NCBI RefSeq assembly: GCF_018224925.1
Contig: NZ_JAGTUF010000003.1
Location: 62,001-126,000, forward strand
Source of the DNA: Magnetospirillum sulfuroxidans
GTDB lineage: Bacteria > Pseudomonadota > Alphaproteobacteria > Rhodospirillales > Magnetospirillaceae
DNA: 64,000 bases
Direction of reading: 5' to 3'
Under the pieces are notes generated by a model. The model worked only from the letters and a program-made list of their open reading frames with translations. It ran no database searches and was not told the origin of the DNA. A program made the translations under genes and the position numbers. Shown one piece after another: positions 40,059 to 47,348 of the stretch. How positions within the stretch are numbered: position 1 is the first letter of the stretch; every line of letters begins with the position of its first letter.

Positions 40059-40377
40059 ATGGGACTGTGGCTCAGGGGGGGGGGGGGCGGTGTGGCAGTT
40101 CCGGGTGCGCGTTCCCCAAGATGTGCGGTCGAAGGTCGGCAGGTCCGAGGTGTCGAAGTCACTGGGAACATCCTATTACCGTGACGCCCTTCGCGAAGCG
40201 CGAGTGGATCGTGAGGTCGCCTTGGCGCTCGGAGGATGGGCGGGGGATGGCGGCAATGACGAAACCGCCGACAATTATGGATGTGGGGTCAAAGCAACCA
40301 CGCTATTCGCGGCAATTTCCGAGATCGGCTATGATCTCGATCTCATGCACCTGTACCGAGCGGATTATGAACCTTAA
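40059..40377 (+). pseudogene. tyrosine-type phage integrase, internally deleted and frameshifted
   Basis: The frame encodes the N-terminal SAM-like start of a phage integrase (AVWQFRVRVPQDVRSKVGR, SKSLGTSYYRDALREARV). It then jumps directly to the C-terminal tail (DETADNYGCG, LFAAISEIGYDLDLMHLY). The central catalytic domain, including most of the Arg-His-Arg-Tyr residues, is missing, an apparent in-frame deletion of perhaps 250 or more residues. The expected start ATG at 40059 (MGLWLRGG) is out of frame by one base because of a 13-G tract; 12 G would restore it. Lying 200 bp after tRNA-Ala, it marks an old integration. Confidence 0.7.
40075..40087 (+). repeat. 13-G homopolymer tract at the integrase start
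   Basis: Thirteen consecutive G lie six codons after the likely integrase ATG. Gain or loss of one base changes the reading frame. It may be a slippage site or a sequencing artefact. Confidence 0.8.
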
Positions 40378-40666
40378 AGTCCCAGTTGTTGACCGTAATG
40401 CCGCAGAAACCCTGGCACTTCAGGCTGTTGCAATGATCCTGGCGGATGAAAACCTGCTGCCGCGCTTTCTCGCCCTGACGGGATGTGCCGGTGACGAGTT
40501 GCGCGCCCGCATCGCGGACCCGAATTTCCTGGGAGCGGTGCTGGATTTCATTCTGGAAAACGACGAAACCGTCCAAAGGCTGGCAGATGGGGCGGGGATC
40601 GCGCCGGAAACCGTGATGGTCGCCCGGACAAGGCTTCCCGGCATGCAGGTCGAATGGACGCCCTGA
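40367..40666 (+). CDS. DUF3572 family protein
   Basis: A protein of 99 residues with the features of DUF3572, a small alphaproteobacterial family of unknown function: ETLALQAVAMILADENLLPRFLALTG, DELRARIADPNFLGAVLDFILEND and a C-terminal APETVMVARTRLPG. It starts inside the last codons of the integrase remnant (11-bp overlap) and its stop overlaps the next start as TGATG. The location in a tRNA-linked strip suggests an acquired copy, but a core gene displaced there cannot be excluded. Confidence 0.78.
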   Translation: MNLKVPVVDRNAAETLALQAVAMILADENLLPRFLALTGCAGDELRARIADPNFLGAVLDFILENDETVQRLADGAGIAPETVMVARTRLPGMQVEWTP

Positions 40667-41358
40667 TGGCGACCGATCTGGACAAATTGAAAAGCCGTCT
40701 TCAGGCGCTTCGGGCGAAAACCGTGACGAACGGCTGCACCGAGGAAGAAGCTCTGGCTGCCGCTTCCAAGGTGGCGGAATTGCTGGATCGCCACGATCTC
40801 TCCCTCAGTGATCTGGAAATCCGCGAGGAGCAGTGCGAGCAATCCGCTATCGCCACAAACAAGAAACAGCGCCAGCCCATATCAGCGTGTGTTCCCGCCA
40901 TTGCCGAATTCTGCGATTGCAAGGTCTGGCGGGAAAAGGACGCAGACGGACGCATCCGCTATGTGTTTTTCGGACTTCGCCCCAGCATTGAGATGGCGCA
41001 TTACATCTATGATGTGATCGCGGGCACCATGCAGCGCGCCTGGGAGCAATACGCCCATAGCCAGCGGTTCATCCGCTACGGGCACGACGAAAAGGGTTCG
41101 TTCCTGTTCGGCATGGCGATGTCCATCGCGGACAAATTGATGGTGATGAAGGAAGAACGCGACGAAGCCATCCGCATCAGCAGCGGGCGCGATCTCGTGG
41201 TTCTGCGGCATACGGCGGTCGAGTCCGAGTTCGCCAAGCTGGACCTAAACCTGCGCGGGGGACGCGCATCGGGGAAGAAGGTGGCGGCGGGTGCATTCGA
41301 GGCCGGTCAGGCTGCGGGGCAGGCCGTGACCATTAGCCCCGCCGTCAGCCGGAAATGA
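40666..41358 (+). CDS. DUF2786 domain protein
   Basis: A protein of 230 residues. The N-terminal DUF2786 domain is seen in LDKLKSRLQALRAKTVTNGCTEEEALAAASKVAELLDRHDLSLSDLEI. The central part (CVPAIAEFCDCKVWRE, RPSIEMAHYIYDVIAGTMQRAWEQY) is like the domain that usually accompanies it in phage and plasmid proteins. Function unknown. Translation is coupled to the DUF3572 gene through TGATG. Such proteins are common in mobile elements, which fits the integrase and IS110 remnants either side. Confidence 0.82.
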   Translation: MATDLDKLKSRLQALRAKTVTNGCTEEEALAAASKVAELLDRHDLSLSDLEIREEQCEQSAIATNKKQRQPISACVPAIAEFCDCKVWREKDADGRIRYVFFGLRPSIEMAHYIYDVIAGTMQRAWEQYAHSQRFIRYGHDEKGSFLFGMAMSIADKLMVMKEERDEAIRISSGRDLVVLRHTAVESEFAKLDLNLRGGRASGKKVAAGAFEAGQAAGQAVTISPAVSRK

Positions 41359-41389
41359 CAGCTTTCATCGCCGCCGGAATTGCTTGTCT

Positions 41390-41587
41390 TATGAATATCC
41401 GTAGCGACAGGCGAAGATGGAACCGCTGAGAGAGGGGAGCAACCCTCTCGTCAGCGGCAAGGGACGGATCGAGAAAACGCTGGCCGTTTGACGGGCCGAG
41501 TTAGAGTCTGATCGCCCTCGTCTTTTCCACTGGCCTGGACGGATCCCAGGGGTTTCGCCCCGGATGACAAGCAGAGGCACGGAAAAG
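41390..41587 (+). other. folded non-coding leader of the IS110 remnant, possible bridge-RNA relic
   Basis: No gene is seen in the 228 bp after the DUF2786 gene. A strong stem-loop lies at 41423-41457: CCGCTGAGAGAGGG pairs with CCCTCTC-G-TCAGCGG (one bulged G) around GAGCAA. A second lies at 41543-41565: ATCC..GGGG with CCCC..GGAT around TTTCG. IS110-group elements encode a target-recognising bridge RNA in the left non-coding end ahead of the recombinase gene, the same position as here. The RNA call is inference. Confidence 0.45.
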
Positions 41588-42057
41588 ATGACCGAGACTC
41601 CCATCGGCGTGGATGTATCGAAAGATTTCCGCGATGTTCATCGCCATCCGGATGGCGATGGGCGTCGCTTCACCAACAATGCGGTGGGGCATAAGGCTTT
41701 GATCGCTTGGACGGGGAACGAGGTGAGCCGAATTGTGTTCGAGCCCACCGGCCCTTATCATGGGGCGCTGGAACGTGGCTTGGCCAAGGCCGGATTACCC
41801 ATGGTGAAGGTCAATCCCCGGCAGGCCCGCCGCTTCGCCGAAGCTACTAACAAGTTGGCCAAGACCGACCGCCTGGATGCGGCCCTGCTGGCCCGCATGG
41901 GGGCGCTTCACCCCCCGATCTCAAGGCCAAATACGGCCAACTCGTCGCTGCCGGAAAGCCCGCTAAGGTCGCCATCACCGCCATCATGCGAAAGCTCATC
42001 GTCATGGCAAACGCCCTGCTCAAGGCAGGGCGGCCATGGATGCAAAAAGACGCTTGA
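41588..42057 (+). pseudogene. IS110-family transposase, internally deleted with frameshift
   Basis: The N-terminal RuvC-like DEDD domain is intact: IGVDVSKDFRDVH, FEPTGPYHGALE, KVNPRQARRFAEATN and KTDRLDAALLARMGAL. After about residue 108 the frame shifts. In another frame from about 41917 the sequence reads LKAKYGQLVAAGKPAKVAITAIMRKL, then ANALLKAGRPWMQKDA and stop, the C-terminal end of the same family. About half of a usual 320-residue enzyme is missing between them, so it cannot be active. The deletion junction lies next to six consecutive C at 41911-41916. Beginning of the element is probably near 41390. Confidence 0.82.
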
Positions 42058-42116
42058 TCAACACGGATACTCCAGCGCTCGTTGCGGGCGCGGCCAAGCA
42101 TGCGCAATGACGAAGG

Positions 42117-42153
42117 TTAGACCGTGACGCAGATTTAGGGCATCACGGTCTAA
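42117..42153. repeat. 11-bp perfect inverted repeat
   Basis: TTAGACCGTGA at 42117-42127 and TCACGGTCTAA at 42143-42153 enclose 15 bases. No T tract follows. It lies between the IS110 remnant and the cytochrome gene and might mark an element end or terminate the convergent cytochrome transcript. The rest of 42058-42245 shows nothing else I can name. Confidence 0.55.
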
Positions 42154-42245
42154 TGGACGGAAGGTGATTGTTTCAATCAGCCTGTCGGGAGGCTGGATTG
42201 CCGCGCCCGATCATCCATCGGACTTTCTGGTTCCATCCCGACAGA

Positions 42246-42944
42246 TCAGTCGTCCAGGGTCGAGACATAGGCCCAGAGATCATCCCAGTCTTTTGGCGAT
42301 TTGGTCCGCATCAGCTCGTCCACGTCGTCGTGCTTGCGCCGATCGCTCAGCATCAGGGCGATCTGGGCGCGCAGATAGGTGGGGTGCTGCTGGGCCAGGG
42401 GCGGTTTTTTGACCCGGCCCTGGCCATCGCGGGCGTGGCATTCCATGCAATCGGCGTTATAGAGCTTTTGCCCGGTCTCGATATCGCCGGGCTGGCGCGG
42501 GATCTGTACGGCCTGTTTGGCCAAAATAAGCCGCTGGAAGGCGTCCATGGGCACATCGTCCGACGGGGGGTGCTTGGGCGGTGTGATGCTGGCCAGATAA
42601 TAGGTGACATCAAGAACGTCTTTTTCCGGCAATTCCCGTTCGTTGGCATAGGGGATCATGGGAATGTTTTCGCGCGCCCGCGATTTGAAGGCGCGCAATT
42701 GCTCGGCCAGATACTCGGGGTGCAGCCCGGAAATCCGGGGATAGACGCCGCCGCCGCCGCCTTCGCCGAATTCACCGTGACAAGCGGCGCAGGTGCGCAT
42801 GATGTCGTGGCCGGAATCGGCGTCATAGGTCCAGGTCTTGCCGTTGGGCAGGGTCCGGGGATCGGGGGTTTTTTGTGCCCACGCGGTGCCGTGCAGACCG
42901 CTTATCAAGAATATCGCCGCAATCGCCAGCCGCATGATCCGCAT
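42246..42944 (-). CDS. periplasmic diheme cytochrome c (cytochrome c4-like)
   Basis: A protein of 232 residues with a signal peptide (LAIAAIFLISGLHGTAWA). Two class I heme motifs are present: CAACH followed by GEFGEGGGG, and CMECH followed by ARDGQG. Each heme domain has later methionines that may be axial ligands. It carries electrons in the periplasm. The ATG at 42944 is chosen; 42935 is also possible and neither has a strong ribosome site. A further stretch encoded upstream would make the signal peptide unusually long. Ends 90 bp from the inverted repeat. Confidence 0.87.
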   Translation of the reverse strand: MRIMRLAIAAIFLISGLHGTAWAQKTPDPRTLPNGKTWTYDADSGHDIMRTCAACHGEFGEGGGGGVYPRISGLHPEYLAEQLRAFKSRARENIPMIPYANERELPEKDVLDVTYYLASITPPKHPPSDDVPMDAFQRLILAKQAVQIPRQPGDIETGQKLYNADCMECHARDGQGRVKKPPLAQQHPTYLRAQIALMLSDRRKHDDVDELMRTKSPKDWDDLWAYVSTLDD

Positions 42945-43022
42945 ATCCAAGTGGAAAGAGGATCGACAGTGTCGCGACAAAGCGCGGTGGTGGCTTTGAG
43001 CGCGGTCAAGCCGGCGAACGGG

Positions 43023-43559
43023 TTACTTCGCCTTGGGGCGGAAGGCCTTGCAGAAGGCTGCGTCGGTTTGCAGGAAGGGGCCGCCGATCAGGTCGATGCA
43101 ATAGGGGATGGCCGGCATCACCGCTTCCAGGCAATCGGCGATGGCGCTGGGCTTGCCCGGCAGGTTGACGATCAGCGACTGGCCGCGGATACCGGCGGTT
43201 TGGCGCGACAAAATGGCGGTGGGAACCACTTTCAGGCTGACGGCGCGCATTAACTCGCCAAAGCCGGGCATCATCTTGTCGCACACGGCCTCGGTTGCCT
43301 CGGGGGTGACGTCGCGGGGCGAGGGGCCGGTGCCGCCGGTGGTGACGATCAGGGCGCATTTTTCCTGATCGGCCAATTCCCGCAAGGTGGCCTCGATAAC
43401 CTCTTGTTCGTCGGCGATCAGCCGCGCCACCGGCCGCCACGGCGAGGTCAGGGCCTTGCCCAGCCATTCGACCATGGCCGGTCCCCCCAGGTCTTGATAG
43501 ACGCCAGCGGACGCCCGGTCCGAGATGGTGACGACGCCGATGGCGGCGGGATCGGTCAT
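43023..43559 (-). CDS. mog: molybdopterin adenylyltransferase Mog
   Basis: A protein of 178 residues. It adenylates molybdopterin before molybdenum insertion. The MoCF domain is clear: VVTISDRASAGVYQDLGGPAM, LIVTTGGTGPSPRDVTPEAT, MPGFGELMRAVS and LIVNLPGKPSAIADCLEAV. It lies 78 bp upstream of the cytochrome c gene on the same strand; no other molybdenum cofactor genes are here. Confidence 0.93.
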   Translation of the reverse strand: MTDPAAIGVVTISDRASAGVYQDLGGPAMVEWLGKALTSPWRPVARLIADEQEVIEATLRELADQEKCALIVTTGGTGPSPRDVTPEATEAVCDKMMPGFGELMRAVSLKVVPTAILSRQTAGIRGQSLIVNLPGKPSAIADCLEAVMPAIPYCIDLIGGPFLQTDAAFCKAFRPKAK

Positions 43560-43743
43560 GGCGCAGGTCCTTTGGTCGGAAAAGGGAAAGACTTTGTCGC
43601 AATCAGGCCCCAGGCGTCAACGGCGATCCCGGTTTTGCCAGAGGCGGCATTTTCCCCCGCATGGCTCCGCCCCGTTTTTGACATGGCGGAGGCTGCGAAT
43701 TGTCATAGCTGGGCAGGGGATTCCGGCGGCAGGCTGTGGGCCG

Positions 43744-44238
43744 ATGAAAAAGCAAGTCGGAACCGACACGATGTCCGTCTCATCCCCCATATATCAGGCG
43801 CTCTGCGCCGCCCTGGACGACGAATACAAGGCCCGCGCCACCTATGCGGCGGTAATCGACCGTTTCGGCCCGGTGCGTCCCTTTATCAACATCATTCAAT
43901 CGGAACAGCGTCACATCAACGCCTTGCAGATGCTGTTCCGGCGGCGTGACTGGTCCATCCCCGCCGATCCCTATGGCGGCATGATCGTGGCTCCGGCCAG
44001 TCTGGAGGAAGCCTGTCGGCTGGGGGTGCAGGCCGAGATCGACAATGTGGCGCTGTACGACCGCTTGAACCGACTGGCGGCGGACGATGCCGAGGTGCTG
44101 GCGGTGTTCGCCAACCTGCAACAAGCCTCGCAAGAACGGCATTTGCCGGCCTTCCAACGCGGCGATACCGCGACGGGGGGCGGCGGCTGTGGTCACGGCG
44201 GCGGCCGAGGAAACGGCCGCGGCGGGCGCTGTCTTTAA
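43744..44238 (+). CDS. ferritin-like DUF2202 protein with Gly-rich Cys/His tail
   Basis: A protein of 164 residues. The helical DUF2202 domain shows YQALCAALDDEYKARATYAAVIDRFG, IIQSEQRHINALQMLF and EIDNVALYDRLNRL. Glu and His residues in EYKA, EQRHI and QERHLP suggest a di-metal ferritin-like centre. The C-terminal 25 residues are unusual: glycine-rich with CGHGGGRGN and a final RCL, possibly metal-binding. Start could also be the ATG at 43771. It ends with a 4-bp overlap with a small convergent frame. Confidence 0.78.
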   Translation: MKKQVGTDTMSVSSPIYQALCAALDDEYKARATYAAVIDRFGPVRPFINIIQSEQRHINALQMLFRRRDWSIPADPYGGMIVAPASLEEACRLGVQAEIDNVALYDRLNRLAADDAEVLAVFANLQQASQERHLPAFQRGDTATGGGGCGHGGGRGNGRGGRCL

Positions 44239-44333
44239 TCTTTCCGGCGGTGGCGCCAATGACGCCACGCCTTGATGCCGACCCAACCGATGGCGAAGCC
44301 GAGGGCCAGGGTGACGAGGCGGTCTGTGTCCAT
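44235..44333 (-). CDS. possible 32-residue single-span membrane protein
   Basis: A short frame encodes MDTDRLVTLALGFAIGWVGI and then a basic tail KAWRHWRHRRKD, which looks like a small membrane peptide with positive-inside anchor. No ribosome site is seen and it overlaps the antisense of its neighbour's stop. It may be spurious; listed because composition differs from the usual antisense frames here. Confidence 0.25.
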   Translation of the reverse strand: MDTDRLVTLALGFAIGWVGIKAWRHWRHRRKD

Positions 44334-44477
44334 GGCATGATCCAGGGCGACGGGACGGGGGTTTGACTTTATAGTGGCGGTCACAGCGCGGCAACCCGCC
44401 CGTGCCCCGGCCTCTTGCGTCGGGCGGGGATTGCCCCTACAACCCTGGCCTTCGCCGCCGCCATTGGATTTTCGCCC

Positions 44478-45785
44478 ATGACTCCCGCCGCCCGTCTTGC
44501 CGCCGCCATGGAATTGTTGGACGAAATCCAGGCCAGTCCCAAGCCGGCCGATCAAATCTCGTCGCTGTATTTCAAGAGCCGGCGCTATATCGGTTCCAAG
44601 GATCGCCGCGCCGTGGCCGAGACCGTGTGGCGGGTGCTGCGGACCAAGGCGCGCATTGATTGGTGGCTTGAGGCGTTGGATTTTCCCGCCGACGCCCGTG
44701 CCCGCGTGCTGGTGGATATGGTGTTCCAAGGCGTCAAGCCCGAACCGGAGCTGTTCCAGGGAGCCCATTCGGCGTCTCCGCCCAATCAGGAAGAACGGCG
44801 GTTGCTGGATACCCTGCGGGGCAAGTCGCCGTTCCATCACGCCATGCCGGCCTGGGTCAAGGGCGAGTTTCCGCAATGGCTGGAACCGCGTCTGACCGCC
44901 TTGTGGGGGGAGCGCTTGGCCCAGGAAGTGGGGGCCATGCGCGACGAGGCGCCGCTGGATTTGCGGGTCAACACCCTTAAGGCGACCCGAGATGACGCCC
45001 TGATCGCCCTGAAAAAAGAACGCATCACCGCCACCCCCACCGAGATTTCCCCCCTTGGCCTGCGTCTGGCCAATCGCGTGGCGCTGGTGCAGGTGCAGGC
45101 GTGGCGCGACGGTCTGATCGAAGTCCAAGACGAAGGCTCGCAACTGGTGGCGTTGCTGGCTGACGCGCAGCCGGGCATGGCGGTGGTTGATTATTGCGCC
45201 GGCGCCGGCGGCAAGACCTTGGCCTTGGCGGCGGCCATGCAGAACAAGGGCCGGCTGGTTGCGTGCGATGTGGCCGAATGGCGGGTGGACAAGGCGCAGG
45301 CGCGATTGCGTCGGGCCGGCGTCCACAATGTCACCCGCCGGGTGATCGAAGGCGAATCCGATAAGTGGATCAAGCGTTCCGCCGCGTCTTTCGATCGCGT
45401 TTTGGTGGATGCGCCGTGTACCGGCACCGGGACATGGCGGCGCAATCCCGATGGCAAATGGCAATTGACCGAACAGACCGTGCTGGAACTGGTCGGCCGC
45501 CAACAGGTGATTCTGGCCAGCGCCGCCCGGCTGACCAAGCCGGGCGGGCGGCTGATCTATGCCACCTGTTCGATCCTGCCCGAGGAAAACGAGGAACAGA
45601 TCGAACGCTTCTTGAGCACTCATCCGGAATTCACCGTGGTGCCGGTGCCGGGCCTGTGGGGGGAATTGGTGGGGACGCCCTGTCCGGTGTCCGGTCCCTA
45701 TTTGCGCCTGTCGCCCTATGGTCACGGCACTGACGGCTTCTTCGCCGCCGTGCTTGAGCGCGCTTTAGCTGCCGTTCCCGAATAA
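44478..45785 (+). CDS. 16S rRNA (cytosine-5)-methyltransferase RsmB-like
   Basis: A protein of 435 residues of the RsmB/NOL1/NSUN family, which methylates cytosine in rRNA. An N-terminal NusB-like region (PAARLAAAMELLDEI) is followed by the catalytic domain with SAM-binding DYCAGAGGKTLALAAAM, the catalytic pair DAPCTGTGTWRRNPD and YATCSILPEEN, and C-terminal DGFFAAVLER. The start at 44478 is the ATG closest to the conserved domain; an in-frame start at 44415 lacks support. The exact target base cannot be assigned. It overlaps the convergent gene by 21 bp. Confidence 0.88.
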   Translation: MTPAARLAAAMELLDEIQASPKPADQISSLYFKSRRYIGSKDRRAVAETVWRVLRTKARIDWWLEALDFPADARARVLVDMVFQGVKPEPELFQGAHSASPPNQEERRLLDTLRGKSPFHHAMPAWVKGEFPQWLEPRLTALWGERLAQEVGAMRDEAPLDLRVNTLKATRDDALIALKKERITATPTEISPLGLRLANRVALVQVQAWRDGLIEVQDEGSQLVALLADAQPGMAVVDYCAGAGGKTLALAAAMQNKGRLVACDVAEWRVDKAQARLRRAGVHNVTRRVIEGESDKWIKRSAASFDRVLVDAPCTGTGTWRRNPDGKWQLTEQTVLELVGRQQVILASAARLTKPGGRLIYATCSILPEENEEQIERFLSTHPEFTVVPVPGLWGELVGTPCPVSGPYLRLSPYGHGTDGFFAAVLERALAAVPE

Positions 45786-46202
45786 CGGCTTAAGAACGCT
45801 GAAAGCCTGATTGGCCAAGGCCAGTGTGCCGGAGCCGCCCTCGTCTTGATTGAGGCGCGCGTATAATTGCTGTTGGCGCAACGACGCGGAATTGAAGCCG
45901 GCGGCGATGTCTTCGGCGCTTTGGCGACTTAACCCGGCCAGCAACGCCGCCCCCGATCCGCCCTGGGCGCCACCGGCGCCGGCGGCCAAAGCCGCCCGGG
46001 CCGAGGCAACCTGGCGCTTGAGCAGGTCGCGCTGTTGCTTGGCCTGTTGGTCCTGCTGCTGCACCAGCAACTGGTTTTGCAGATTGATTTGATCGGCTTG
46101 GCTTTGCGCCTGGGCGCTGGCGGCGTTTTGACTGCCGGCCTGCTGGGCGATCATGGAGGCGCCCTGCATGATCATCGGCAACATGTTCGCGGTTCCACCC
46201 AT
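45765..46202 (-). CDS. Gln/Ala-rich protein, phage-virion-like composition
   Basis: A protein of 145 residues with GGAGGAGAGAGATC before the ATG at 46202, so translation is likely. It begins MGGTANMLPMIMQGASMIAQQAG, then a Gln-rich coiled coil (QNQLLVQQQDQQAKQQRD), Gly/Ala-rich middle, and ends KPLFGNGS. This pattern recalls small internal virion or head proteins of podophages, but no phage neighbours are present. Function not known. It overlaps the rsmB-like gene tail to tail. Confidence 0.65.
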   Translation of the reverse strand: MGGTANMLPMIMQGASMIAQQAGSQNAASAQAQSQADQINLQNQLLVQQQDQQAKQQRDLLKRQVASARAALAAGAGGAQGGSGAALLAGLSRQSAEDIAAGFNSASLRQQQLYARLNQDEGGSGTLALANQAFSVLKPLFGNGS

Positions 46203-46306
46203 GATCTCTCTCCTCCGGGTTGCGTTCTTCTTTTGTTCTAAGTGATATCGCGCGTCGATGTCAAGGAATTTATTCCGCAGAGGTGCGGTGCGCCTTGATC
46301 CCGCCG

Positions 46307-47197
46307 TCACCAAGTGAAGACGTAATCGCCGATATAAGGGCTGGTCCCTGGCTCTACGTTCTTGGTGTTGAAAGCGGCGTACAGGGCGGGGAAGTCGGCG
46401 GTGACGCTTGTCCCGCTGGCGCTCCAGCCGTCATGATCGGCGGTGACGGAAAACTCCCATTTTGATTGCACCAGCGCCGGGGCGTCGACGGCATGAATCC
46501 GCATCTTGCCCTGCTGGGCGGCGGCGAGGATGGATTCGTCCCTGGCGATGATGGCGTCCCAACCGTCTTCCGCCGGCAAGCTGCCGGAAGCCAGGCCATC
46601 CTTCATCCGGGCGATATTATCGGGGTATGTGTCGAGGATCGACGTGACGTGATCGGACAAGGCCTGCGACAGCGATTTGGGCATGGCGTCATAGAGCCCT
46701 TGCAGGGCGCGGACGGTTCCATAAATATTTTTCTCGGCCTCGCTGAGTTGTTCCATCTGGCCGGGCTCAAGCTGGGGCAATTTGGGGAGGCGGCCATCGC
46801 GGACCAGGGCGCGGACCGTATCGTCGGCGTTGCCCTGGGCGGCGTTTCGGAACACGTCCGACTTGGCCCATTCCTTGACCGCGGCCATTTCCTTGGAGAT
46901 TCCCTCCGAGGCTTGGGGGTTTGCCCCGCCGCCGCCGCTCGTCTTTTTCGCCGCCGGGTCGCGAGACTTCGCGAGCCCTCGAAGGAACTCCTCAAGCTGG
47001 TCGGCGACGGCCTGATCTTTTTGCGCCTTGGCCAATATCGCCTTGGCCCGATCAGAGAGGGTGACGGTTGTCGCCTGCTGCGCGGCGTCTGTCGGGGCCG
47101 CAGTGACCACCGGCTTGGCCGAAGTCTCGGAATCGAGGGGCGGCCGTGCTGCTAAGGTGGCGGCAACAGAGGAGCTGGTCGAGGCGATCGTCGTCAT
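46307..47197 (-). CDS. hypothetical protein with LSDRAKAIL motif
   Basis: A protein of 296 residues with GGGAGAATTCC before the ATG. The N-terminus is low-complexity Ser/Ala/Thr, followed by TVTLSDRAKAILAKAQKDQAVADQLEE-type helix, a Lys/Gly linker, a helical centre and a beta-rich C-terminus (SKWEFSVTADHDGWSASGTSV, YIGDYVFTW). The VTLSDRAKAIL segment occurs near the start of several alphaproteobacterial proteins of unknown role. No signal peptide. Not recognised further. Confidence 0.7.
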   Translation of the reverse strand: MTTIASTSSSVAATLAARPPLDSETSAKPVVTAAPTDAAQQATTVTLSDRAKAILAKAQKDQAVADQLEEFLRGLAKSRDPAAKKTSGGGGANPQASEGISKEMAAVKEWAKSDVFRNAAQGNADDTVRALVRDGRLPKLPQLEPGQMEQLSEAEKNIYGTVRALQGLYDAMPKSLSQALSDHVTSILDTYPDNIARMKDGLASGSLPAEDGWDAIIARDESILAAAQQGKMRIHAVDAPALVQSKWEFSVTADHDGWSASGTSVTADFPALYAAFNTKNVEPGTSPYIGDYVFTW

Positions 47198-47311
47198 GGA
47201 ATTCTCCCACTCAGGCGGATTCTTCCGCCAAGAGGAGTATGCCTGTGCCGGGATTAAGGGATCAATAAACGCGCCCTATGGCTGTGGTCTGTGGCGGGTC
47301 CAGCGGGGCAT

Positions 47312-47344
47312 AAAAAAGGCGCTGACCGAAATCAGCGCCTTTTG
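47312..47344 (-). terminator. bidirectional-looking terminator after phaC
   Basis: AAAGGCGCTGA and TCAGCGCCTTT form an 11-bp stem around the loop, with A and T runs on both sides. On the minus strand the stem ends in TTTTTT directly after the phaC stop. Confidence 0.88.
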
Positions 47345-47348
47345 GGTT

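Noticed and set aside
41423..41457. Hairpin considered as terminator of the DUF2786 gene
   Set aside because: It has no T tract and a bulge. Its position directly ahead of the IS110 gene fits the element's leader better, although partial termination is not excluded.
39860..42245. Search for a direct repeat of the tRNA-Ala 3' end closing the element
   Set aside because: No copy of the last tRNA bases (TCGATTCCCCTCGGCTCC) was found to the right, so no att site is called.
44235..45725. Minus-strand frame of 496 codons
   Set aside because: It is antisense to the rsmB-like gene, which has all catalytic motifs. Only its last 32 codons beyond that gene are listed, with low confidence.
46307..47197. 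Considered as a flagellar hook-associated or type III effector protein
   Set aside because: No flagellar or secretion genes are nearby and only a short N-terminal motif hints at it.
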